Shown piece after piece: positions 1 to 34,400 of a stretch of DNA of 64,000 bases (the stretch's first letter is position 1; every line of letters begins with the position of its first letter). The notes beneath the pieces are model-generated. The model was given only the letters and a program-made list of their open reading frames with translations. It did not search any database and had not been told where the DNA came from. Position numbers and translations under genes: made by a program. The stretch is taken from the NCBI RefSeq assembly GCF_037975245.1, contig NC_092582.1:12740577-12804576 (forward strand). The letters run 5' to 3'. The stretch is from Apostichopus japonicus (taxonomy: Eukaryota > Echinodermata > Holothuroidea > Aspidochirotida > Stichopodidae).

Positions 1-112
1 TTACTCTGTGCAGTGTGGAACATTCATGCAGTTAGTTTGTTTTTACTTTGCTTCATTTTCCCCTACAATAATGTACTTGACAAGTATGATTAATGTCATT
101 ATTCCTCTACAG

Positions 113-21770
<21,658 letters not shown>

Positions 21771-21895
21771 TTATATATATAAGAATATCACTTTTGAGCC
21801 ATATTTAGTAAAAGAAAATAATTACTATGCAAGGAAAACATCATATACTTTATATTTTTCAAAACAGCAATTTGAATATCAGTGGAACAGATTAA

Positions 21896-21901
21896 AATAA
21901 A
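21896..21901 (+). terminator. Poly(A) signal AATAAA for gene 1
   Basis: AATAAA lies ~126 nt after the stop codon, followed within ~40 nt by a T/G-rich run (tttctttgttgtc). A second AATAAA overlaps the stop codon at 21762-21767 and is less likely to be used. Cleavage would fall about 21912-21925. Confidence 0.65.
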
Positions 21902-21935
21902 CAATTATTGAAATGATATCCAACTTTCTTTGTTG

Positions 21936-21938
<3 letters not shown>

Positions 21939-21969
<31 letters not shown>
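21939..21969. repeat. (TA)n microsatellite
   Basis: About 30 bp of TA just beyond the inferred gene 1 poly(A) site. Confidence 0.9.
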
Positions 21970-21971
<2 letters not shown>

Positions 21972-22037
21972 CTTTGTTGTTGCAAAAACACAACTATTGA
22001 TGTAGCTATCTGTTATTCTATTCAAAATGTGAACTGC

Positions 22038-22267
22038 CAGGCTTGGATCCAGGACAAAGGAATGTGGAGGTAAAAATCCCTTCCTTTCTTTGCTCCCTCC
22101 ACAAGATATTAAATTAGCACAAGATATTGGGTATACTTAATAATAGCCAATTCATGCCAGGTTTAACCTCTTAGATTTTAGACCACCTTTCCTTTGTGTT
22201 GGCATCATAGACCCCAGGGCCACCCTCCTTCCCCCTCCCCCACCACACAAGTCCTGGGTCTGCCCTG
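22038..22267. mobile_element. Short hAT-like non-autonomous element (candidate)
   Basis: The left end CAGGCTTGGATCCAGGAC and right end GTCCTGGGTCTGCCCTG are imperfect inverted repeats, with C-rich sequence near the right end. They resemble the CAGGGGCGTATCCAGG ends of the element at 23294-24745. No target-site duplication was found, so the call is tentative. Confidence 0.5.
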
Positions 22268-22477
22268 TTAGCAATTATAATTCTTGGACAGCTTGCCTGC
22301 ATATTATTAAATGATACAACAAAAATATTTTCTTATTTCATTTTAGTGATAAAATTCTTCAATTTGACCCCAAACCAATATGTATATAAAAGACAAGAAT
22401 AGGCAGATACTTTAAATTATACAGAAAAAAAAGTGACAGTGTACTATGACTTCGTCAGAAACACAATCAGTTTATTG

Positions 22478-22848
22478 TACGGAAGCATAGAAGGGACATT
22501 TGCATTGACGAGTTATCGACTTCACAAAACGACAATTATCTGCAAATTGACGTTTTGAAAAGATAACGATTCTCATCTCATGTTTTCCATACAAAACTAA
22601 GATTTCTAAACAATCGGTGGCCGACATTTTGTTCAACTCAGCTATATTATGATCAATCGCGAGTAGCAACTGTGCAACTTGTAAATTTGCAGAAAATTGA
22701 TTCATTGAATAGATCTGTTATCTCGTCAAAACGTTTTTTTGTGATTTTTTCTGAATTTTGTCAAGTTACCATCTCATCAATTTGCAGATAATTGTCGTTT
22801 TGTCAAGTCGGTAACTCGTCAATGCAATGTCCCTTCTACGCTTCCGTA
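22478..22848. mobile_element. 371-bp MITE with ~73-bp terminal inverted repeats
   Basis: The left end (TACGGAAGCATAGAAGGGAC onward) and the reverse complement of the right end (TACGGAAGCGTAGAAGGGAC onward) pair over about 73 bp with few mismatches. The element is flanked on both sides by TTATTG, a possible 6-bp target-site duplication. Long inverted arms relative to size mean a transcript would fold into a long hairpin. It has no coding capacity; the superfamily is not assigned. Confidence 0.85.
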
Positions 22849-23293
22849 TTATTGATATTATGGATTTTTCACCTAGAAACAAATGTCCACTTTATAGTCA
22901 GTAAACTTCACTCAAACCAAACTAAACCAAGTCTTACCACCTCATAAATTTGGATTAATAACAATAAATATATGATAAACTTACGCAACTAAATATGTTA
23001 TGACCTTATATATCAACACTATTACTTTCCTGTGTCTTCGGAAAGTACCGTAATATGTAAACCAAGAAGTGTATAATTAACATCAAAGCAATGATCATTC
23101 AGAAAACTGAAATGCAACCTAAGGCAGTAGCGTGTCTCCACATGCCCTCTGATAATCCAATCAACAGTGTCCCTTATAATAACAGACAGGGGGTAGGAAG
23201 CTTCCAAAAAGTGGGGCACAACATCAGAGGGTCACTTTCTCATTCCACAACTACCACTCGTTATGCTATAAACCGATACACATCGGCCATATC

Positions 23294-24745
23294 CAGGGGC
23301 GTATCCAGGATTTTCCAATAGGGGGGGGGGGGGCGTCAGGCATGAATGATCGCCGTCCTGGGGGATGGGTCTAAGGGGAGGGGTGGACAATTTTTGCTTT
23401 CGAAGAAGGGCTGAAATGCAAAATGGTGCCATATGTGATCCATTTTTCGACCTTAATAATAAGCAACATTTCCAGTAAAAATGGACACGAAATGCACAAT
23501 TTAGTATGGCTGGCATGTCACTTAGTGTTTGTAAAACTTGTGACCGACTGACTGGGAAATCTGGTGATTGCCAAGTTTCACCATCAAAGCCTTTAAGAAA
23601 TTTATGAATTTTACTTTAGTTTAGCAATGATTTACAAAATGAAGTTTGGCAACAATAGCAAAATGGTCTGACTGTACAGTGGTTGCATTACTGCTAAATT
23701 TGACTGAAATTGATGCAGAGATAATTACTTCTCTTCCATTGGGTTAAGAAATGTCATCCTTCGTGGATGCTTGCGACTGTAGATGTTGACAATTTCATCA
23801 TAGTCCAAGGCAATGTCCTTATGGAAATACAACAGGATCAAGGCATTGAGGCGGTCTTCTAACATGGTACTGCGAAGCTTCGTCTTGACTTCTGCTTGCT
23901 CATTTTTCAAATGTTCACCATCATCTTTGTTGAACGTAAAATTAAACAGTCGAATAAACGTGGCTTGATAAACGATTGAAACTTCGAACCGGAACGGAAC
24001 CACTCACCAGCGCATCGTGCATAAAGGTGACTGACTGATTTCTTTCCCTACAAAGATGGGGGCATTGAGTAATAAACCGCTGCAGTTTAGGTTTAGCCAC
24101 ATTCTGATAAAAAAATCTGTGACATTATAGGTATTCTTTTAATGTCAATTATAAAAATATAATTTAACGTATTTAACTATTATCTGGAAAAAATGTACAA
24201 AAATTGTTTAAGTATGACTTAAATATTTATAACATAGGCATAATGAATGCTTTTATCTGCAAGATATTTAAAATCTTGTGTTCAGTGTTGTTTGCAAAAA
24301 AAAGAGGTTTTGACGCGAGCGGTCGTTGCCTAAAAATTAAATACTATAATAACGTCTTATCGTGTTAGCAAAGTATGATTAGTAATTTGAAAATCGAGGT
24401 CAAGAAAAAAAAAATTTCTTGAATGGACAAGTCAAAATTTTTGCCTCGATAGAGTAACCTCACGTGTTATGCACGGAGCTATTATGGGCTTCCCTCAGGC
24501 AGCCCAGAGGCCTTATACACGCCCTGTGCTACGCGATAATACAAACACAATTACCATCTATGTTTCCAAAACTATTATGCCGCCGAAAAAATAAAGCATA
24601 CGGGAGGGGGGGGGGGGGGTTGAGCGATCACCGACATCTCACATAAAGGTCGTCATCAATTTTTTTTTTTTTTTGCTAAACTTTTTTTTTGGTGACGGCC
24701 AATAGGGGGGCGCGCGCCTGTTGCGCCCCCCTGGATACGCCCCTG
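23294..24745 (-). mobile_element. Decayed hAT-type DNA transposon
   Basis: Bounded by a perfect 16-bp inverted repeat: CAGGGGCGTATCCAGG at 23294-23309 and its complement at 24730-24745. CAGGG ends are typical of hAT elements. Inside, on the minus strand, is a fragment like a hAT transposase C-terminal region (23725-24003). G-rich tracts lie just inside both ends. No clear 8-bp target-site duplication was found (left gccatatc, right cttatcac). It is far shorter than an autonomous hAT element, so most of the transposase is gone. Confidence 0.72.
23725..24003 (-). pseudogene. hAT transposase C-terminal (dimerisation region) remnant
   Basis: 92 codons on the minus strand ending in a stop. The sequence LEDRLNALILLYFHKDIAL then EIVNIYSRKHPRRM resembles the C-terminus of hAT/ZMYM-type transposases, which typically carry an RLS-L-L-hydrophobic-DI pattern followed by a short Phe/Arg-rich end. 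The DDE catalytic part is absent. The match is from memory of the family, not a search. Confidence 0.6.
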
Positions 24746-27700
24746 CTTATCACTTAAATATATATGTGTTTTAGTATGCTATCAATACTAATATGGTGCA
24801 CGTGACTCTATCAACCTACATCTGCACTTCTGTCCATCCATAATTCAGAACCAAGGATTAAAATGACGGACCAGGTGTAGTAAAGCATAATATGCTAGTA
24901 GAATGAGCTGCAGCATTGATTTTTTATTTATTGAGATTGTTTATTGTTAACCGTGCTACAAAAAGATATGGGATGCCATTTTTAAAATAGCATGTAGCCT
25001 ACAGACTAAAGATAAATAATTAAAATAAAATATTAAAATTAATAAAGGCTTTAAGATTTCCAAAAGACAGTTCTTCATCAAAGGGGCACCTTTTATTTGC
25101 CAGTAGGGCACATTTGCTATTTTAGAAGGAAGTAGGGCACGTGCCTCCCCCCGGCTCCTACCCCCTAGCATAGCAACATGAAACTGTTCATGTTCATGGT
25201 GTAAAAACGGATCTATTTTAGCTGTGCATCTTTCCATATTGTTCGTAACTTTTCTCTGGATGTGATGCATGATCTCCGTGAAGGTGTGGTTCAATATGAA
25301 ATTAAACTAGTATTGTCATATTTAATAACAGATAGAGAGCCATACACTTTTAATGATACTAAATAATTTGAATAAAGAAATAGCAAGTCATTACTATGGA
25401 TCAACGGCAAAAAGCAAGCAAGCATTCTCAAATCAAATTACATTCACAGGGCAAGGCTATTAGTCAAATGGCTATGCAATCTTGGTGTTTAATAAGACAT
25501 TTGCTCATATTATTGGACATCTTTAACATGAAAGCTGTTTTTGAAGTTATTAGATTGAATGGATATAATATTTTCAACTAAAACCTAAGTCATGGGATAA
25601 TCGCATAAGTGCAGCACTCTTACTAAAGATCATCATTCTAAATTCCGCGCGGTATTCACAACTCGTTCTCTGATTCCAAAGCATCACTTTTATGGTCCAT
25701 TATATTACTTGTTTGAGAGAAGTGGGTCCTCTCATCCATGTCTGGTGCATGAGGTATGAAGCTCAACATGATTATTTCTGCCAAATTGCCGATAATTGTC
25801 GAAACTTTAAGAACAGTTTTAAAACTGTGGCAAAAAATACATCTTATCAATCAAATGTATCATTTCAATTCAAAACATTTGTTAGGGACTTTTCATGTGG
25901 GACATGGTTCAGAAACAACGATATCAAATTTATCATTTCAGCGTATTGACTCTGTTGTCTCAAAAGTGCAAGACGCTATACACTGCTTACTGAAGGGTTT
26001 TGATGTAAACTGGGTGAACATTGGTTGGACTGAATATAAGCGTCACCATATAGTTTTTTTTATGACATAGATGACACGCCGTTGTTCGGCCAGGTACAAC
26101 AGATATTGATTCATAAGGATATTGTTTATGTTGCTCTTCTTGTTTGCAATGTATTACAAAACAATGTTTCATGGAATTGCTCTAAAAATTACTTTTTTTT
26201 CAAATATTTTGTTGCCTGTTGTTTATTGCTTCAACATATACGCCCAAACTTATGAGTTACTTTAAATAGGTGTTAACAAGATATTATATAGAGAATTAAC
26301 TCAGTCGGAATACTATAAAAAAAATGCCACTCAACATTAGAGTCAAGAACTAAATAGCACCATTTTTGGTGTAAAAAAAACAGTACAACCTGCAGTGTTA
26401 CTTCTACACCAACCAGAGTAACATACCAACACCAAAGATAATAAATTTACACCCTTTGTAGATTATCAAAATGATTTTCTGTTAATCTAATATAACAATG
26501 CCACCCTCAACTTTCTTTGGTATAATTTTAACATGTTATACCAGCCGCTAACACCTCCGTGAGATCCATATCAAGAGAATAAAAAATAAGAAAAGTCCAT
26601 GAGAACATCGTACGTTTAAACAGTGGCTGGTATCAAGCTTGTTCTTGGACTGAATAAAGAAATGGAAAATGTGGGCCACATTTTCCAATGTTTAAATCAT
26701 AAATACTACAAGAAACTGCACTCTGCGCAACACCGCAACAGCAATTACTGGTTGAATGGACCGGTAGAATCTGCTTATAATAATCTAATAATTGTCGACA
26801 GGCGCCCAAGCAGTAACGGCTACACCACACCTTCACTGGAAATGGGCTCAGATCCAGACAAACGGGAGACGAATTCTAATGATAGTAAGGTTGTTTGGGT
26901 GACATCTTACTTTCATTTTCTCCCGTGAGGAAGAAATTGGCAACATTAATTCTATTAAGCACAATGTAAATACATTGCTCAAAAGTCCTCTTAACCTTAT
27001 ACTAGCTAACCAAAGTGCAATGGCGAAACTTTTTCTTTCCATCCAATTTAGTTAGATACCTGCACTTATTTTACATTTGTGTGTGTGTGTGTAAATGTAA
27101 AGGTAGTCTAGTCCAAGCGGTCAGTTATCAGTGGTGGGTAGGACATGTCACATGAGAAGTTACTATATCTATGCTCTAGCGACCTTTGAAAGTGATGAGT
27201 TGTGTAATTCAATGGAGCAATAAATTGTAGTAACACACATTCACTGCCGGGCCTCCTTGTGTACCTTCATTAGTCCCCATGATGATAACAATAGCGACTA
27301 TACGTACACTATTTCAATCTATACTATGACTAATGAATCAGTCAAATGTCCTTGTTTGTTTTTCTTATTGTATGTATATCCTTTCTTCCAGTCCTGCTAA
27401 TGCGTTGCTTAACCCGGTTTAGTTGAAGGCTGTTACGACCTGGCCCTCTCACATCTCCCTCATAAAACCTTTACCAGAAATCGGTCACGTAATGAAAGTC
27501 ATGATTGCGTTCTCCTAGGTGAATAAACTGACTTAACTAGGTCAATAACATAAAAGGAGATCTCCACCTAATTCGGAAACGGGGATTTTCATCCTTTCTA
27601 TTAGTATTAGCCGGTTTTTCTTCTTGATATTTGTCTTCGGTAATCGGGACACCAATCCAAACTCTCAGAGGGGTTTGTCAACTTCTGAGAATGAAGGGAA

Positions 27701-28337
27701 CATTCCATTAAAGTTAGGGGGGGGGGGAAATTAGTTCATCCAGGTTACATATCCATGTAAGTCGCGAGATGTTCCACTGGGATGTCTGAAGAAAAATATC
27801 ACTTTCGAGACGTTTCTTATAAAAGAGTACCAATATAACAACGATCATGCCTTTTGAGGAATTTCAAGATAAGCTGCCGTGATTTTCATTCTTTTGATTA
27901 AAAAAATGAGGCCACTGCTTTACTTCTCAGTTCCTATGACTTGATTCTTCTCGTCTCATCAATAGAACATCCTCTGCGCTCTGAGAGGCACCCCAAACCT
28001 GATTTTCCTAACCCCTTTGTATAATTACGTAACATTTCTTTCATATCATCACCGGGAGCGCCAGAGACAGTTTCTACAAATACTTTTTAAGTCTTTTCTA
28101 CGTTGTATGAATGGGCTGAGTTGTGGATGGTATATATGCAACGACCGCCATTCAGAGGGAGGTTGGACAGTGCGTTCAGCTATTATGCTACTTCATTCAG
28201 CCGTGACACGGTTTTGTTAAGCCTTACCGCACGGAAACGGCACTAGTACGTCTCTCTCTCTTGACCTGGGAACTCCTCCTGACCAAACCTCTCCGTTTTT
28301 TTGTAGCCTATTAATTTGGGCAAACGGAGAAGAAAAA
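24746..28337. other. Spacer upstream of gene 2; no gene supported
   Basis: Short open frames occur on both strands (e.g. 25756-26070, 26623-26928), but none shows a recognisable domain or a splice-linked continuation. It holds a poly-G run at 27718-27728 and a (GT)n tract near 27080. A 3' splice-like site (tttttttgtag) at 28296-28306, just before the start codon of gene 2, hints at an untranslated first exon somewhere in this spacer. Confidence 0.55.
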
Positions 28338-28424
28338 ATGGTCTGCAACAGGTGTCACCAAGCGCTAGGCGCCATTTTAATCACAACATTAATTTCATTT
28401 TGCTCTTCCAAACAGTTACCTGAG
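28338..28424 (+). CDS. Gene 2 exon 1: start codon and signal peptide
   Basis: ATG in good context (aaaaaATGG), 29 codons, donor GTAAGT. The peptide is MVCNRCHQ then a hydrophobic stretch [14 protein letters not shown], then SSKQLPE: a typical n-h-c secretory signal with likely cleavage near SS-K. Phase 0 exit. A start further upstream is possible but not needed. Confidence 0.82.
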
Positions 28425-31400
28425 GTAAGTGACAAAATGTTTTACTTCGTACCAAGATGGGAGTGTGATATATAAGCTTCAAAATACATCTGCCACACCC
28501 ACGCAACTCAGATGTTCAGTTAGTAATCAATGATGTTCTTTCACTGTAGTGGCGTTGCTTGTAATACTCATATGAATTTTATTTTAGATGTTAGATCGTA
28601 ATCAGGTTTAGTACCAGCTGATTAATGAAGAAAAGTAAGATACAGTAAAAAATATGCTAATGAACTATGCTGATGCATTTTTTTTTTCTGCTTACAAACG
28701 GCTTTGGTTTACCCGAGGATGTATCGACCATTAATTAATATTTGCTTTTTATACTACTAAGCTCAGTTGATAAGTTAACGGTAATCCGGGGCTTAACCGT
28801 AAGTTATACACGAGTTTTGATTTTTCTTTCATGTTCTCTGCGAGTTTGAATAGTGACCCTATAAGGAGATTAACGTAAGCTTCTTGGCGATAGATACGTT
28901 TATGATGGTGTTACGTCATAACTACATATATGTATGTGTGTGTGAGAGGGGGGGGGGGGGGGGAGAGATGGGCAAAAGAGGGTGGAGCAAGGAAGGGTAC
29001 CAGTGGCGTAGGAAGGTACTTTTGAGTGGGGGGGCTGAAGACTGATGGCCGGCCTGGGGGAGGGGTCTAAGGGGAGGGGGTGTCCCCCTCCCCTTTGGAA
29101 TTTTTTTGCATTTCCAGGTGGCCTCAGATGCAATTTGGTGCAATATAGCACACTTCAACACCCACTCCATTTTGTAAACTTAATTTTGTATTTTCACCTG
29201 GCCTTAGATGCAATTTGGTGCTCCAAATGAGATTTTTTTTCTAATTTGGAAATGAAAAAGGGGTTTTCTGACCTGCGAACCGGGGGGGCGGAATGATACT
29301 TCCGCCCCTCCACATTTTTCACTGGGGGGGCTGGCGCCCCCCCAGCCCCCCGGTTCCTACGCCCTTGAAGGGTACTGTCATGTGAATCGTTTGTTATTTC
29401 TCTATTTCATGGTATACAAACAATAAAAAGGAGTGCTCATGATTTCCAGTTAACATCCCTTACATTTCGTACCTTTTGGATTCATACTTTGGCGGAATTA
29501 TTATCAACCTCTCGTTGTGTGTGGGGGGGGGGGGGTGTTGAACGGTGGGGTTTAGTGTAAATTGCATCTACATCAAGCAAAGTATCGCTTTGAAGACGTG
29601 CTCAATGAATTCGCCACCTACAAACAGTATCCCCACTCCGTGCCACTTTTATTTGAAGATAACGTTTGTGATTTTAGATTGTCTACCTTTCGTTCTGCAG
29701 CTATTCTACAATTATTGCTACTGAGGCAAATCTGAATGTGGTCTTACTTTATTGGTTTATCATTTTCAAGCATATCTTTTTCTGTTGTATAGTTATATTA
29801 ATTACTGCAGACATATTTCCAAGCAATACTTTCAACGTAATAGACATTCTTTATTCAGGATCATACTGTCTTTGATGTAATGTCTTCGATATGCAAGAAC
29901 CGATTCTAATAAAGTCGTATGTATACTTATGAGTCTAATAGATGTGTGAAGCAGACCGCGTAACTATTTGACCTAGGCAGGGCCTTCCTCTGAAGATCCT
30001 GCTAGGATCAAAACTTAAGATCTATCTATTATACAAGCTTAACAAACACGTAGCTTTCGGCAGTTTTTTTTTTTTTTTGTCAAATTGTCCCGTCTCGCAC
30101 ATTTTGTTTTATGTGTTTACTATTCACAATATAATACAGATATAATGAAACAGAACAACATTTGATGATTAGTTTTCTTTTCGGCAAAATCGTGTACCAT
30201 ACGTCGTCTGGTTACCAGTTTAACATATAATAATATAATAATAATATAACCATTAACATTTCTAAATTCTACCAATATTAAAATTTACTTATTTTGAACC
30301 AAAAAGGTCAAACACACAAACAACATGGAACGAATGAATTAAAAACATTGTTCATAATGTTCAATTATACGCAATCACATCTGCGAATCGTTATATGGTT
30401 TGTAATCTGGCTACGCGTGGTTATATACCATAACTCGTGGAATTAAATATATTCAAGTCAGGCGTGGATCCAGGGAGTATATGGTGAACACCCATCCTCA
30501 ACCCAACCCAACCCCCCACCCCCCCCCCCCCTCAAAAACATAAGTAGTTATATGCACAACTTTATGGGTATACACTGCGGGACGTGTTTTATAGCCTAAA
30601 TATACTTATGAAACACCAATGCATCTCTCAAATTTAAATTTAGTGATTCTGGGGAAAGTCACCCAGATTCTCCACATGGGAGTCGGCTTTAAGGATCCCG
30701 TGACCACACCCTCCTCTTTTTAAATTCTGGCTCTGCCCCTGTAATTAACAGATCCCTCCTTACCTTCCTCCTCCGGTGCGTCTTAATGAGACGCATGGCC
30801 TTTCTTGATTGTTTAGCCAGATTGGGTATTTAAAAAATGAAGCCATGACTCCTGTTTAATACGTATTGACGCCGCAATAAATAAGACAAAAATCTCCGAC
30901 TTGAGTTTGTGGTGAATACCCTGAAAAAGACCGATCGATTATTTCCAAGACGGTTGTTCAAGTGCACTTAAGATTAACATTAAGTGTATCATCATCAACG
31001 ATGATTCCCCTATCAATAAATCTGGCGTCAGTCAGTGACACGGCGTCCGTAAAAGTCAAATCAGCACTGAGTTGATAATCTGTAGCAATTGTATAACACG
31101 GGGAACCGCGCATGCGCATGTAAAAGAGGAACCCACTTTTTTGGTGATAAATGTCGTCTGCTGGCTCGGCGTACGTAATGTCTCTGATGTTATTTTTAAT
31201 TCTTGATAAAAAAGGTATTTCATAAAGAAGTAAATAACAAAACGAAAGCAAACTGGGGAATTATGATCACAATTTAAAAGAACAATAACATTTACTATAA
31301 AACAGGATTTGTAATAAAAAAGGAACAGAATTAGAAATTAGAATCATTTGTTTTTTACATCTTCGGTATTTGGAATGAAATATTTGTACTTGCATAAAAA

Positions 31401-34400
31401 TTCGATGGTATAAAGCAAAATCGTCTTCAAAGGCGAACTTTCAATTCTAACGGTTTTGAAGAGGAATCGAATTTTACGGGCTTTCTAACTGTTATCAAGT
31501 TTACCTACACATGTTTTTGGGGGTTTTTTTTTTGGGGGGGGAGTAAAATTTGTTTAGACAAGCAAATTAATATATAAGAGTGAGCTAACTAACGCACAAC
31601 TGCTTAAAAAGGATATGAAGAGTTACTAAGCATTAGAAAATTAATATCAGATTATCTTGAAGATCATCTTATATCACCAGAAAGGAGGGGGGGGGGTGGA
31701 AAACATAAAGGGAATGGTAATTGTGGACAATAACGATAACCTTTAACAATGGAGTATTGATTGGTGTTTACTAACGACTGATGGTGTCCGTGCCAGTTTG
31801 TAACGGGGTGATTTGGATCCATAACAATGGAAAGGACTGACGTCATCAGTCTCACTAACGCAATCCTCCAAAGAGTCTGATGACATCAATATTTCAAGTC
31901 GATTGTTTACAAATGTGACGACATCAGTGTCATTCACATCGAAATGAAACTTAATTTAGGGCATCAATTTCAAAACAGCATGTTCTCTTTTTTAAGGGTT
32001 TAATTCGCTAATATAATGTTAATTTTACTTTGACATTGTTGTTTGGCATTAATAAAACTGTTTTTCGTGTCCCCAGTATAATTGCCTGGAGAAATTTTGA
32101 TTTAGTGTTGTATAACGGTACCGTTTTTCATTATACGTAACCACGCCATCTTCATCTTTTTCTGTCTCTCTATCATCAGCATATATTCAGTAAGGAAGAT
32201 GTAGATCACTACACTGGAGGAGCTGGGAGATTTAAATCAGGTCAGTGAGTTTCCTACAGTTTCTTTCAATGACTATAATAAATTCACATGCATGAATTGT
32301 GTCTTTTATTGACGAATTTCTTTGAAGGGAAGGAATTTAAAGCATCTCCTCAGCTTTCTTAAGAGCAAACAATCACAAAGTTACAAGAGACCAATTGTGT
32401 ATACCCATCGGTTGCGTAATAGTTTCTTTCACTGTGAGTGTGGGCCCTCCCATTGGTGGTTAGATCCTCGCTTTTATTACAATGCTGTTTTTAGTCTGTC
32501 GAAGGGCAACTGAATTCAGGACATCCCAGATCACGTATCTTTTTTTTACATCATTTGGCCGATTTATCTCTATTCTATCGGGAGCAAGGTGACAAGAGTT
32601 AAATTAGATTCGATGATCATATCAACAGCCATGGGAGAAATACATTAGAAAACATTAAGAATATAAATAAAAATATAAATTCGCTGCAAACTCACTGATA
32701 TCAAAACAGGTTATGTTTATCATGACCTTTTCATTTATCAAACTATCACAGCCATAAACTTAAGTTATGGAATTCGACAAATACTGACCATTCGCTTAAC
32801 AAATGTGTTTTGCTTTTCATTGCTTTAGAGTTACGTAAGTGTGCTGCAGTCACGTGACTGCATTTATTTGCTAAATATTGTATGAAATGATCTCATTTCA
32901 TGCTACCATTACTACTACACTCTCTCGAGATTTTGATTGACTCTTATTATTTCCATGACCTCTTTAACGATCGTTTTATATCAAATAATAATATATATGT
33001 GTGTGTATTATTATATATATTATTATAATCTTCATTAAATGCGTGTTTCTCAGGAAATTATCACTGTACTTATATTTCACTGGCATAGGCCTAGACATTA
33101 TAGAACCAACTTTTTGTCTCCCTTCATCGATTAATGACCAACAAGAATGATTTATTCTGTACTTAATTTTTTAGATTTACAGCGAGCTTGGTTTGACATT
33201 TTCTTATTTTTCATTCCTACAGATTATGACTTAATAACGCCAGTAAAAACTGGACTAGACACAATTCATATCCCTGCATTCGAAGAATTTTTACAGTTTA
33301 AACTAAATCGAGAACAGCCAGCTATTTATGACCAGAATTTACTTATAAAGACGATAGGTAAAGATGGCAAGACCAAAATATCACCACCGAGTCAGGGATG
33401 TTTCTACTCTGGAGTGGACCCCACCAATGCTAATTCCTTATCTCTTGACATGTGTGGTCAAACGGTAAGTGCATTCATCAATTGCTTCAGTGGCGTACCC
33501 AAGGGTTGGAGGAGGAAGTGATGGAGAGGAGAACAGCACCCTCCTCCATATTCATTGGGGGAGGGGGTTAGGGGGAGAAAGATCAGAAGAGAAAATTGCT
33601 ACATTCAGTCAGGCTGTGTCCAGGACGGCCTTCCATATAGATTCAGTTTCCTACCTGAATCAGTCTGAGATCGTTAAATTTACCGCCCCACCCCACAAAA
33701 ATATTGACAGCATTGAAACCGTATATAATTTGTAAGTTTTTACAAGATTCTCTGGTTTTCTTTGTCGTAGCGATGAAACTGCACCGGTTGGCATTTTGGG
33801 AATGTTTATGCTTATGTTTTCTGCTTTTCTCATGTTGGTTTTTCTCATTAGTCTGGGATGCTTCGTAAAGATGGTTGGTTTATAGATATTCTACCACTGA
33901 CAGAAGAGCATACACGAAAAATTAAAGATAACATTGGAGAAAAAGGTGTACCGACTCATATCATTACAAGACGAGCTGCCAGTATGGAGGAAAATTGCGG
34001 CTGGGCTGGTTAGTATATATTAATTATTTAACTGTTTTCTTTTAGTATTTTCTTTTAGTTTAGTTTCTCGCGTTTGTTGTTATACTATATATATAGTTCT
34101 CGCATTTGTATTTATGGTATTTTATTAACTTATTTTTGATCGTTCTTATATTTTATTCGTTTACACAGAAGAACGAATAAGCAAACGTAGCATCACAAAT
34201 ACCTTCCAACAAACGTTTTCCGATGATACACGAATACTAGAAGTGTCAGTAGTTGCAGATGATAAGATGTTTGAGAAATATGGCGACGAAACTGAATCAT
34301 ACATTCTCAATGTTTTACACCAGGTAAGTTGTTGATACAAGTAATTTGTTTACATTACAGACTTTTCTTTGCTGATTTGAAAAGGATTTCGTTTATATGT

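Noticed and set aside
23294-24745. 8-bp target duplication for the hAT remnant
   Set aside because: The flanks gccatatc and cttatcac do not match, so I do not claim it.
24956-25294. 112-codon minus-strand open frame
   Set aside because: Low-complexity and repeat-like (includes a G-rich element fragment); no domain.
26623-26928. 101-codon open frame upstream of gene 2
   Set aside because: No known motif, no clear splice sites, and composition like the surrounding spacer.
28900-29230. Overlapping Pro/Gly-rich open frames on both strands
   Set aside because: They lie inside the G/C-run hAT-like element and have no domain or splice links.
30958-31251. 97-codon minus-strand open frame
   Set aside because: Inside gene 2 intron 1, no recognisable domain, no supporting splice partner.
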